Source: Spirochaetota bacterium (lineage in GTDB: Bacteria; Spirochaetota; Spirochaetia; Treponematales; Rectinemataceae). From it: 34,479 nt of DNA. The notes beneath the pieces are model-generated. The model had not been told where the DNA came from. It did not search any database and saw only the letters and a program-made list of their open reading frames with translations. Each line of letters starts with the position of its first letter. The stretch's first letter is position 1. The position numbers and the translations under genes were made by a program. This document shows, in pieces, positions 1 through 6,505 of the stretch. The stretch spans positions 1-34,479 of the forward strand of contig JAKLFE010000048.1 of assembly GCA_022711355.1 (NCBI GenBank). Direction: 5' to 3'.

Positions 1-185
1 TTGACGCGGTCCTCGAGGGCGTATTTCGCGGCCTGGCCGACGTAGGCGTCGGGGCCGGTCATCTGGGCGTCGAAGCCGAGCTTGATGGTCTTCCCGCCCC
101 CGCAGCCCGCGAGGGCGAGCGAAAGGATGAGCGCCGCCGACCCGAAGGCCGCGGCTCCCCGTGCGCGAATGGCCCTGTGATCCAT
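1..185 (-). CDS. Branched-chain amino-acid-type ABC substrate-binding lipoprotein, N-terminal fragment
   Basis: Only the first 61 codons are in the window; the gene runs off the left edge. The translation starts with a basic n-region, a hydrophobic stretch and a lipobox (LALAGC), so it should be cleaved by signal peptidase II and lipid-anchored at Cys. The mature protein begins GGGKTIKLGFDAQMTGPDAYVGQ, which resembles the first strand and glycine/proline loop of LivK/LivJ-type periplasmic binding proteins (usually 'IKIG...PLTGPxAxxG'). An AAGGGAGG ribosome binding site lies just upstream of the ATG at 185. It is divergent from the amidohydrolase gene, with a small inverted repeat between them. 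Ligand unknown; amino acids, amides and other small organic acids are all possible in this family. Confidence 0.72.
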   Translation of the reverse strand, partial: MDHRAIRARGAAAFGSAALILSLALAGCGGGKTIKLGFDAQMTGPDAYVGQAAKYALEDRV

Positions 186-254
186 CTTCCCTCCCTTGTT
201 CGCCCCGCCGTGGCGGCGGAGGACGATTCGTGGAGTGTATGGCACCGGGCCTCG

Positions 255-269
255 TACTGTCAAACAGTA
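255..269. promoter_or_regulatory. Perfect 6-3-6 inverted repeat between divergent genes (candidate operator)
   Basis: TACTGT-CAA-ACAGTA is a perfect inverted repeat about 70 bp before the binding-protein start and 96 bp before the amidohydrolase start, so one regulator could act on both. No regulator gene is adjacent in the window. A TTGACG at 331-336 could be a -35 for the amidohydrolase, but no convincing -10 follows. Confidence 0.35.
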
Positions 270-364
270 TCACGGCGGCCTCCCCGATCCGCCGGACGCC
301 CTCCCCCGCCGCGGGACGGCGATCCCTCGCTTGACGGGCGCGGCGGCCGAGGGCACACTGCGTC

Positions 365-1969
365 ATGCTCCAGAGAAACGGCAGCGGCGCGGGACGGGGC
401 TTCGATCTCCTCGTCGTGAACGCGACCATGTACACGGCCGATCCCCGCTTCGCGGTCAGGCGGGAGATGGCGATCTCGGGCGGCCGCATCGCCGCGTTGG
501 GCGACGCCGGAGAGCTTTCGGGCAACGCCTCCGCGGCCCGGGTCGTCGACGCCGGCGGAGCCTTCCTCTATCCGGGCTTCATGGACCCGCACTGCCACTT
601 CCTCAACTACGGCTACATGCTGCAGCGGGCCTGCCTCTTCGGCTGCGCCTCATGGGCCGAGGCCGTCGAGCGGCTCAGGGCCTTCGGCGCGGCCAACCCG
701 GGCGGCTCCTGGATCCTCGGCCGCGGCTGGGACCAGAACCTCTGGCCCGAGCGGGCCTTCCCGACCAGGGAGCTCCTCGACGCGGCCTTCCCCGACCGGC
801 CCGTCCTCGTCACGAGGATCGACGGCCACGCGGCCATAGCCAACGCCAAGGCCCTCGAGCTCGCCGGCATCGGCCCGGCGACCAGGGTCGAGGGCGGCGA
901 GTGCCTCAAAGCCTGCGGGCGCCTCACCGGGGTCCTCGTCGACAACGCCCTCGACCTCGCCCGGGCCGCCATCCCGCCCATCGACGGCGAGACGAAGCGC
1001 CGGGCCCTCCTCCTCGCCCAGCGCGACTGCTTCGCCGTCGGCCTGACCTCGGTCTCGGACGCCGGCACCGAGCTCGCCGACCTCGCCGCCATCGAGTCGG
1101 CCCAGGCCTCGGGCGAGCTCAAGATGCGGGTCTACGCCATGCTCCGGCCCAGCCCCGAGAACGTCGAGCGGCACATATCGAAGGGGCCCCGCTGCGGCGA
1201 GCGCCTGACGCTGCGCTCCATCAAGATGTTCGCCGACGGGGCCCTCGGCTCGCGGGGCTCCCTCCTCCTCGAGCCCTACGAGGACGATCCGGGCAACCGC
1301 GGCCTCCAGCTCGAGAGCGACGCCCAGATCGACGCGGCCTGCGCCCTGGCCAAGCGCCACGGCTACCAGATGAACGTCCACTGCATCGGCGACGCCGCCG
1401 TCCGCCTCGTCCTCGACCTCTACGAGCGCCACCTGGAGCCGGGCAACGACCGGCGCTGGAGGATCGAGCACGCCCAGATCGTCGACCCGGCCGACCTGCC
1501 CCGCTTCAAGGCCCTCGGCGTGATCCCCTCGGTCCAGACGAGCCACGCCACCTCGGACATGGGCTGGGCCCGCGAGCGCCTCGGTCCCCGGATCGCGCGG
1601 GCCTACATCTATCGCGAGCTCCTCGAGCAGCAGGGCTGGCTCCCCAACGGCTCGGACTTCCCCATCGAGGGCATCAACCCCATCCTCGGCTTCTACGCCG
1701 CCGTGGCGCGGAAAGACCGGGAGGGCCGGCCCGCGGGGGGCTTCCAGATGGGGAGCGCCCTCACCCGCGAGCAGGCCCTCCGCGCCATGACCATCTGGGC
1801 CGCACGCGCCAACTTCGAGGAGGAAAGCCGCGGCAGCCTCGAGCCGGGCAAGCTCGCCGACTTCGTCATCCTCGACCGGGACCTCATGACCGCTCCCGAG
1901 GCCGAGCTCTGCGATTCCCGGGTCCTGGCCACCTACTCGGGAGGGGAGCTCGTCCACGGGGGGCTCTAG
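365..1969 (+). CDS. YtcJ-like metal-dependent amidohydrolase (Amidohydro_3)
   Basis: A 534-residue cytoplasmic protein of the amidohydrolase superfamily. The order of motifs is typical of YtcJ-like enzymes: an N-terminal beta-sandwich (DLLVVNATMYT...), the metal-binding HxH in MDPHCHFLNYG (His76, His78), the family signature KMFADGALGSRGS near residue 287 (Lys ligand), NVHCIGDAA near 340, RIEHAQIV near 370, and the catalytic Asp in NGSDFPIEG near 428. The C-terminal LEPGKLADFVILD closes the sandwich domain. Length is normal for the family. Characterised relatives hydrolyse amides, N-formyl groups or cyclic imides, so the substrate cannot be named. No strong ribosome binding site precedes the ATG. 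The neighbouring divergent binding protein suggests uptake and hydrolysis of an amide-like nutrient, which is inference. Confidence 0.85.
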   Translation: MLQRNGSGAGRGFDLLVVNATMYTADPRFAVRREMAISGGRIAALGDAGELSGNASAARVVDAGGAFLYPGFMDPHCHFLNYGYMLQRACLFGCASWAEAVERLRAFGAANPGGSWILGRGWDQNLWPERAFPTRELLDAAFPDRPVLVTRIDGHAAIANAKALELAGIGPATRVEGGECLKACGRLTGVLVDNALDLARAAIPPIDGETKRRALLLAQRDCFAVGLTSVSDAGTELADLAAIESAQASGELKMRVYAMLRPSPENVERHISKGPRCGERLTLRSIKMFADGALGSRGSLLLEPYEDDPGNRGLQLESDAQIDAACALAKRHGYQMNVHCIGDAAVRLVLDLYERHLEPGNDRRWRIEHAQIVDPADLPRFKALGVIPSVQTSHATSDMGWARERLGPRIARAYIYRELLEQQGWLPNGSDFPIEGINPILGFYAAVARKDREGRPAGGFQMGSALTREQALRAMTIWAARANFEEESRGSLEPGKLADFVILDRDLMTAPEAELCDSRVLATYSGGELVHGGL

Positions 1970-2012
1970 GGCGCAGGAGCCAACGCAACTATACCTTGAA
2001 GAAATGGGCCAT

Positions 2013-2029
2013 TGTATCTTTTTGATACA
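2013..2029. promoter_or_regulatory. Inverted repeat, possible activator site
   Basis: TGTATC-TTTTT-GATACA, a perfect 6-5-6 inverted repeat, centred about 270 bp upstream of the predicted hsp20 transcription start. It could be an upstream activating sequence for an enhancer-binding protein. It is not a terminator for the amidohydrolase because the T run is in the loop. Confidence 0.3.
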
Positions 2030-2100
2030 TTTTGATGTGTTAAATTGAGCCGTTGTGTGAAGACCAACACTTTTCGATCCACATACCGTCCGCCGATTAT

Positions 2101-2112
2101 GCCCGATCGGGC
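2101..2112. promoter_or_regulatory. 12-bp perfect palindrome
   Basis: GCCCGATCGGGC is a perfect palindrome in the gap upstream of hsp20, about 185 bp before the predicted transcription start. That distance is usual for sigma-54 activator binding. No T tract follows. Function is a guess. Confidence 0.25.
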
Positions 2113-2151
2113 TTCATCATCCTCCCGAGCTTCGCTGGGATTCGGAGCTGG

Positions 2152-2183
2152 AACATCGGCCTTCGGTGTTTATTTTATTTTAT
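2152..2183 (+). terminator. Intrinsic terminator, probably of the amidohydrolase gene
   Basis: AACATCG and CGGTGTT pair (one T-G wobble) around a 5-nt loop, 2152-2170, followed directly by a T-rich tract (TATTTTATTTTA). It lies 180 bp after the amidohydrolase stop and before the hsp20 promoter. Confidence 0.5.
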
Positions 2184-2266
2184 GGTAATTGTTTATATAT
2201 CAATCTAGCATGATAAAGATCCTCTGCCCCTACATTGCTGAGTTTTTTCCACAAGTATTAGGGCTC

Positions 2267-2284
2267 TTGGCACGCCTCCTGCTT
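2267..2284 (+). promoter_or_regulatory. Sigma-54 (-24/-12) promoter of hsp20
   Basis: TTGGCACG-CCTC-CTGCTT matches the RpoN consensus TTGGCACG-N4-TTGCW with one mismatch in the -12 element. The GG and GC doublets are at the required spacing. Transcription should start near 2294. That makes an ATG at 2293 an unlikely start and leaves a leader of about 98 nt before the RBS-supported ATG at 2392. The family rule that sigma-54 needs an ATP-hydrolysing activator implies a regulator encoded elsewhere. Confidence 0.7.
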
Positions 2285-2391
2285 ATTACTAGATGAGCGC
2301 CGAAAAGGGCTCCAGCGCCGAGGTCGAGCGACGAGAACAGCGATTCCGCAGCTCAGGACCGGCGGCTGATAACCTACGTGGAGGTAGTGAT

Positions 2392-2856
2392 ATGAAGAGC
2401 ATGACCCTGTACGATTCCCTGTACCCCGTTCTCCGCGGCAGCTTCCGGGCCGATCCCTTCGAGATCATGGACAGCGTCTTCTCCAGCGAGCCCTTCTTCG
2501 GCGGCTCGGTCGGCGGCTTCGGCAGGGCCCCCGCGGTGGATGTCCGCGAGGAAAAGGATGGCTACGTCATCGAGGCCGAGCTCCCCGGCTACTCCGAGAA
2601 GGACCTCAAGCTCGAGCTCAAGGACGGGATCCTGAGCCTCTCCACCGCGAAGCGGGAGGAGGAGAAGGAGGAGTCCGAGGGCAGGCGCTGGATCCGCCGC
2701 GAGCGCCGCGAGTTCTCCTTCGAGCGGAGCTTCGAGCTCCCCGAGGAGGCCGACGGCGAGCGGATCGAGGCGAGCTTCAAGGACGGCCTGCTCACGGTCC
2801 GGCTGCCCAAGAAGCCCGAGACCGCGCCCCGCCTGGTGCCGGTCAAGGTAGCTTGA
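2392..2856 (+). CDS. Small heat-shock protein (Hsp20 / alpha-crystallin family)
   Basis: A 154-residue ATP-independent holdase chaperone. The N-terminal 50 residues are the variable arm (PFEIMDSVFSSEPFF). The alpha-crystallin domain follows, from PAVDVREEKDGYVIEAELPGY through the conserved FKDGLLTVRLPK. The tail LVPVKVA supplies an I/V-x-I/V-type motif that docks between dimers. I place the start at the ATG with a GGAGGT 7 nt upstream. An in-frame ATG at 2293 would add 33 residues unlike the family and sits on the predicted transcription start. The gene is monocistronic, with its own -24/-12 promoter and intrinsic terminator. Control by sigma-54 instead of a heat-shock sigma factor or CIRCE element is unusual and suggests response to a stress other than heat alone. 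Confidence 0.92.
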   Translation: MKSMTLYDSLYPVLRGSFRADPFEIMDSVFSSEPFFGGSVGGFGRAPAVDVREEKDGYVIEAELPGYSEKDLKLELKDGILSLSTAKREEEKEESEGRRWIRRERREFSFERSFELPEEADGERIEASFKDGLLTVRLPKKPETAPRLVPVKVA

Positions 2857-2913
2857 AGCCCAGGCTCCTAGCCGCGGCGCGCCTCGGCCAGGAGCCACGG
2901 AAGGCGCGGATGG

Positions 2914-2939
2914 AGCCGCCCCGGAGGGGGCGGCTTTTT
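2914..2939 (+). terminator. Intrinsic terminator of hsp20
   Basis: A perfect 9-bp stem AGCCGCCCC/GGGGCGGCT with loop GGAG, followed by TTTTT. Its last base is also the last base of the convergent histidine kinase stop codon. Confidence 0.9.
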
Positions 2940-5164
2940 CATGACCGGGGGGCGGCGCGGAAGGCGGCGAGCCGGGCCAGTGCCCCGGCGGCCTCGGCGG
3001 GATCGCCCCCGGCGGCGGCCGACTCGAGGGCCGCCGCCGCCGCCGCGACGGCTTGGGCGCAGGCGTTGAGGGCGCTGCCTCGAAGCTTGTGGGCGGCGGC
3101 CCGGGCGGCGGCGAGCTCCCCCGAGGCCAGGGCCGCCTCCGCGTCTTCGACCGAGGACTTCAGGCTCTCGGCGAAGGCTTCGCGGAGGATCTCCGCCAGC
3201 TCGGCGTCGCCCTCGGCCCGGGCGAGGAGGGCTTCCTCGTCGACGAGGCCGCCTTCCCTCCCCCGAGGCCCCGGCGAGGCCCGTTTAGGCGGGGCTCGGT
3301 CGGGGGCGGCCCGGTCCGAGCAGGTCCCGCCCGCGGATCCGGGCTGGAGGCCGCTCGGCAGGAGGGCAGCGGCGAGGCGATCGGGGTCGAAGGGCTTCGC
3401 GAGCACGGCGTCGAAGCCTGCCTCGAGGCACTCGCGCTCCCCCTCCTCCGAGACCGAGGCGGTGAGGGCGACGAGCCTGAGCCGGGGCTGGCCCGCGTCG
3501 CGCTCGGCCTCGCGGAAGCGGCGGGCGACCTCGGGACCGGGGAGGCCGGGCATCGAGCGGTCGATGACGGCGGCGTCGACGCCCCCGGTGCCGAGCCCCG
3601 CGACCAGGGCGGCGAGTGCCTCCCGCCCGTCGGCGGCGGGCGAGACCGCGGCCCCTCGCCGCGAGAGGAGGCTCGAGACCAGGGCTCGGTTGGCCGGGTC
3701 GTCGTCGGCCGCAATGACGCGGAGGCCCGCGAGGGGGGATTCGAGCTCCTCGAGCTCCTCGGCCGGGGCCTCGCAGGGAGGCAGGGGGAGCTGGACGGTG
3801 AAGACGCTGCCTTTGCCGAGGTCGCTCCCCGCGGCGATGCTCCCCCCCATGAGCTCGACGAGGTTCTTGGAGATCGCGAGCCCGAGGCCGGTGCCGCCGG
3901 ACCTCGCGCCGGCCTCGCCCTGGCGGAAGGGCATGAAGAGCCGGGCCATGGTCTCGGCGTCCATGCCGGGGCCCGTGTCCCGCACGCAGACGCGGAGGCC
4001 CGAGCCCTCGTGGCCGTAGCCGTAGGAGAGGCGGAGGGCCACGTTCCCCCGCTCCGTGAACTTGACCGCGTTCGAGACGAGGTTCACCACGATCTGCCGC
4101 ACGCGCATCTGGTCGCCGAGGAGGTAGGGCGGGCAGGAGGGGGACTCCTCCTCGAGGCGGAGCTCGAGGCCCTTGCGGAGGGCCTCGAGGGAGAAGAGGG
4201 CGACCACTTCCTTGCCGAGGCGGACGGGGTCGAAGGGCTGGGGGTGGATCTCCATGTGGCCCGCCTCGATCTTGGAGAAGTCGAGGATGTCGTTGACCAG
4301 GCCCATGAGGTGGTCCGAGGAGGAGCGGAGCATCTCGACCTGGTCCCGCTGCTCGGCGTCGAGCTTCGTCTCGGAGAGGAGGCGGGAGAATCCGACGATG
4401 GCCGAGAGGGGATTGCGGATCTCGTGGCTCATGAGGGCGAGGAACTCCCGCTCGGCCTTCTCGCTCGCCTCGGCCAGCTCCTTGCGGCGCCGGTCCTCGG
4501 CCGCGAGGAGCTCGGCGCTCCGGCGCAGGCGGCTCGTCCGGTCGGCGACGAGGAGGGCGAGGACGCAGAGGAGGAGGAACAGGAGGGCGGCGAGGAGGGT
4601 CGCGGCGGCCACGTTCCCGCGCCACCGGCCCACGGGTATATCCACGCCGAAGGCCGCGAGGACGGCCCCCGAGGATCCGTCGCGGAGGGCGGGGACGGCC
4701 ACGCTCACCCAGGAGCCCCAGGGGTCGGTGTATGCGTCGAAGACGATGCTGTCGGCCTCGCCCGCGAAGAAGCGGTCCTCGGCCGGATCGCTCAAGCCGT
4801 AGACCGTGCCGGGCCCGTCGGGGGGCGAGCCCGGCTCGGAGGGCGTGGAGGCGAGGGCGATCTCCTTGCCTTCGCGCAGGGTGAAGAGATAGGCGTACTT
4901 GAAGCTCGGGTTGGCCCTGAGGATCCGGTCGAGGCAGAGCCGGAGCCTGGCGTACTCGGGCATGCCCTCGTCCTCGGGCCGGCCGGAGAGGGCCGCGAGG
5001 TCGGCGGTCGGGAAGGAGAGGGCCATGAGGCGGAGGTCGGCGACGACCCGCCGCTCGACCTGGGCGGAGAAGAACAGGAAGGCGCCGACGCCGAAGGCGA
5101 GGACCAGGAGGGCAGTCCCGAGCAGCTGGAACCGGAGGCCGGGTTTCCAGTCCTTGATCGCCAT
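2939..5164 (-). CDS. Membrane hybrid sensor histidine kinase with receiver and HPt domains
   Basis: 741 residues. Layout: a membrane helix at 13-33; a periplasmic sensor of about 150 residues with the Cache-like DAYTDPWGSWVSVAVP at 143-159; a second membrane helix at 186-207; HisKA with His247 in FLALMSHEIRNPLS; HATPase_c with N box Asn365, DTGPGMD (396-402) and GGTGLGLA (423-430); a receiver domain at 481-602 with the acidic DDD pocket (487-489), phospho-acceptor Asp535, Thr568 and Lys590; and an HPt domain around AHKLRGSALN with His692. All key residues are present, so a full His-Asp-His relay is expected, ending on a separate response regulator that is not in this window. Start ATG at 5164 has only a weak AGGGC ahead. 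It lies 50 bp behind the M29 peptidase gene and may be co-transcribed with it. The signal is unknown. Confidence 0.92.
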   Translation of the reverse strand: MAIKDWKPGLRFQLLGTALLVLAFGVGAFLFFSAQVERRVVADLRLMALSFPTADLAALSGRPEDEGMPEYARLRLCLDRILRANPSFKYAYLFTLREGKEIALASTPSEPGSPPDGPGTVYGLSDPAEDRFFAGEADSIVFDAYTDPWGSWVSVAVPALRDGSSGAVLAAFGVDIPVGRWRGNVAAATLLAALLFLLLCVLALLVADRTSRLRRSAELLAAEDRRRKELAEASEKAEREFLALMSHEIRNPLSAIVGFSRLLSETKLDAEQRDQVEMLRSSSDHLMGLVNDILDFSKIEAGHMEIHPQPFDPVRLGKEVVALFSLEALRKGLELRLEEESPSCPPYLLGDQMRVRQIVVNLVSNAVKFTERGNVALRLSYGYGHEGSGLRVCVRDTGPGMDAETMARLFMPFRQGEAGARSGGTGLGLAISKNLVELMGGSIAAGSDLGKGSVFTVQLPLPPCEAPAEELEELESPLAGLRVIAADDDPANRALVSSLLSRRGAAVSPAADGREALAALVAGLGTGGVDAAVIDRSMPGLPGPEVARRFREAERDAGQPRLRLVALTASVSEEGERECLEAGFDAVLAKPFDPDRLAAALLPSGLQPGSAGGTCSDRAAPDRAPPKRASPGPRGREGGLVDEEALLARAEGDAELAEILREAFAESLKSSVEDAEAALASGELAAARAAAHKLRGSALNACAQAVAAAAAALESAAAGGDPAEAAGALARLAAFRAAPRS

Positions 5165-5214
5165 GCCCTGAATAATAAGGGACTAGAACGGCTTCTGCCA
5201 GGCCCGGGCCTTCG

Positions 5215-6330
5215 CTAGCGGAGCTTCTCGGGATTGAGGAGCTCGAGCTCGGGGAGGACGAAGCGGCCGTCCTTGCGGACGAGGATCCCGTCGAACCAGA
5301 GCTCGCCGCCGCCCCATTCGGGGGTCTGGATGAGGACGAGATCCCAGTGGAGGGCGGAGCGGTTCCCGTTGAAGCAGTCGTCGTAGGCGTTGCCGGGGGT
5401 GAAGTGGATCGAGCCGGCGATCTTCTCGTCGAAGAGGGTCTCCTTCATGGGGGAGGTGATGAAGGGATTGACCCCGATCGCGAACTCGCCGACGTAGCGG
5501 GCGCCCGCGTCGATGTCGAGGACCCGGTTCACCCGCTCCTCGTCGTTCGCCGTGGCCTTGACGATCTTCCCCTCCTCTAACTCGAAGCGGATCCCCTCGA
5601 AGGTGAAGCCGTCGCGCTCGGCGGGGGCGTTGTAGGTGATGGTCCCGTTCACCGACTCGCGGACCGGCGCCGTATAGACCTCCCCGTCGGGGATGTTCAT
5701 GCTGCCGTCGCACTTGATCGGGGGCAGGCCCTTGATGGAGAAGGAGAGGTCGGTGCCCGGGCCGACGAGGCGGACGCGGTCGGTGCGCGCCATGACCTCG
5801 ACCAGGGCGTCCATGGCCCGCGACATCTTCGCGTAGTCCATCGTGCAGACCGAGAAGTACCAGTCCTCGAAGGCCTCCTCGCTCATGGAGGCCATCTGGG
5901 CCATGGCCGCGGAGGGGTAGCGCAGGACCACCCAGCGGGTGTCGGGCACCCGTATGTCCATGTGCACCTTCTTGCCGACGATGCGGTTGTACTGCTCGAG
6001 CCGGTCGGGGGGCATGTCGGCCCAGGCGAACTGGTTGCGCAGGGAGGTGAAGCCGACGTAGCAGTCCATCTCCCGCATCCGCTCGGCCTCGAAGCGGGCC
6101 TGGAGCTCGAGCTGCTCCTCGCTCGCCCGGCGGAAGAGGGCCCGATCCACGCTCCGGTCGCGGAGGGTGACGAAGGGCAGGCCCCCGGCCTCGTGGATGG
6201 CGTCGACGAGGGCGCAGACGAAGGGCGCCTCGACGTTGTTGTCCTGGACGAGGACCTTCTCCCCCTTGCCCACCTTGAGGGAGTAGTTCACGAGGAGGGA
6301 GGCGAGCTTCTTGAGCCGGGCATCGATCAT
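5215..6330 (-). CDS. M29-family metallo-aminopeptidase (AmpS/PepS/AmpT type)
   Basis: 371 residues, the usual M29 length. This cytoplasmic dimetal enzyme removes N-terminal residues from peptides. The family's metal ligands are visible in context: Glu217 in MNIPDGEVYTAP, Glu282 in YVGEFAIG, His309 in GSIHFTPGNAY, and His328 and Asp330 in ALHWDLVL. The N-terminal YSLKVGKGEKVLVQ is the typical opening. I choose the ATG at 6330 because AGGAGA lies 5 nt upstream and homologous sequence begins there; the reading frame stays open further upstream without family similarity. It is divergent from the cellobiose phosphorylase gene and upstream of the histidine kinase gene. Whether the three are functionally linked is not shown. 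Confidence 0.9.
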   Translation of the reverse strand: MIDARLKKLASLLVNYSLKVGKGEKVLVQDNNVEAPFVCALVDAIHEAGGLPFVTLRDRSVDRALFRRASEEQLELQARFEAERMREMDCYVGFTSLRNQFAWADMPPDRLEQYNRIVGKKVHMDIRVPDTRWVVLRYPSAAMAQMASMSEEAFEDWYFSVCTMDYAKMSRAMDALVEVMARTDRVRLVGPGTDLSFSIKGLPPIKCDGSMNIPDGEVYTAPVRESVNGTITYNAPAERDGFTFEGIRFELEEGKIVKATANDEERVNRVLDIDAGARYVGEFAIGVNPFITSPMKETLFDEKIAGSIHFTPGNAYDDCFNGNRSALHWDLVLIQTPEWGGGELWFDGILVRKDGRFVLPELELLNPEKLR

Positions 6331-6447
6331 GGCATCTCCTGTCGGGTCGGGAGCCAGGAGCGGCCGCGCCGCGCTCCCCGGTCCCCGGATTCGCGGCGGG
6401 CAGTGTAGCCCGGGGCCCGCGGCTCCGTAAAGGCGCGGGGAGGTTGC

Positions 6448-6476
6448 TTGACGATCCCAACCAACCCTTATAAAAT
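6448..6476 (+). promoter_or_regulatory. Sigma-70-type promoter of the cellobiose phosphorylase gene
   Basis: TTGACG (6448-6453), 17-bp spacer, TAAAAT (6471-6476). Predicted start of transcription is near 6483, about 23 nt before the ATG. The AT-rich -10 region stands out in this GC-rich DNA. Confidence 0.6.
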
Positions 6477-6505
6477 AGTAGACAGCCCCCCACCGCGAGG
6501 TTCCC

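Larger units (their letters stand above)
1970..2391. other. AT-rich non-coding region upstream of hsp20
   Basis: This 420-bp gap is clearly AT-richer than its surroundings (for example 2167-2216). I see no gene in it. It holds an inverted repeat at 2013-2029, a 12-bp palindrome at 2101-2112, a terminator-like hairpin at 2152-2183 and a -24/-12 promoter at 2267-2284. The A/T tracts between 2167 and 2250 would suit DNA bending between an upstream activator site and sigma-54 polymerase. Confidence 0.6.

Noticed and set aside
196..2025. 609-codon open frame overlapping the amidohydrolase
   Set aside because: Composition is almost only Arg, Pro, Gly and Ala, as expected for an alternative frame of GC-rich coding DNA; the amidohydrolase frame has all family motifs.
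2293..2391. N-terminal extension of Hsp20 from the ATG at 2293
   Set aside because: It coincides with the predicted sigma-54 transcription start and adds residues unlike the family; the ATG at 2392 has a GGAGGT site.
5200..5211. AGGCCCGGGCCT palindrome after the M29 peptidase gene
   Set aside because: A short all-GC 12-bp palindrome is likely by chance at this GC content; no T run and no loop.
3053..5218. 721-codon open frame on the plus strand opposite the histidine kinase
   Set aside because: Low-complexity Gly/Glu/Ala sequence without domains; the minus strand encodes a complete hybrid kinase.
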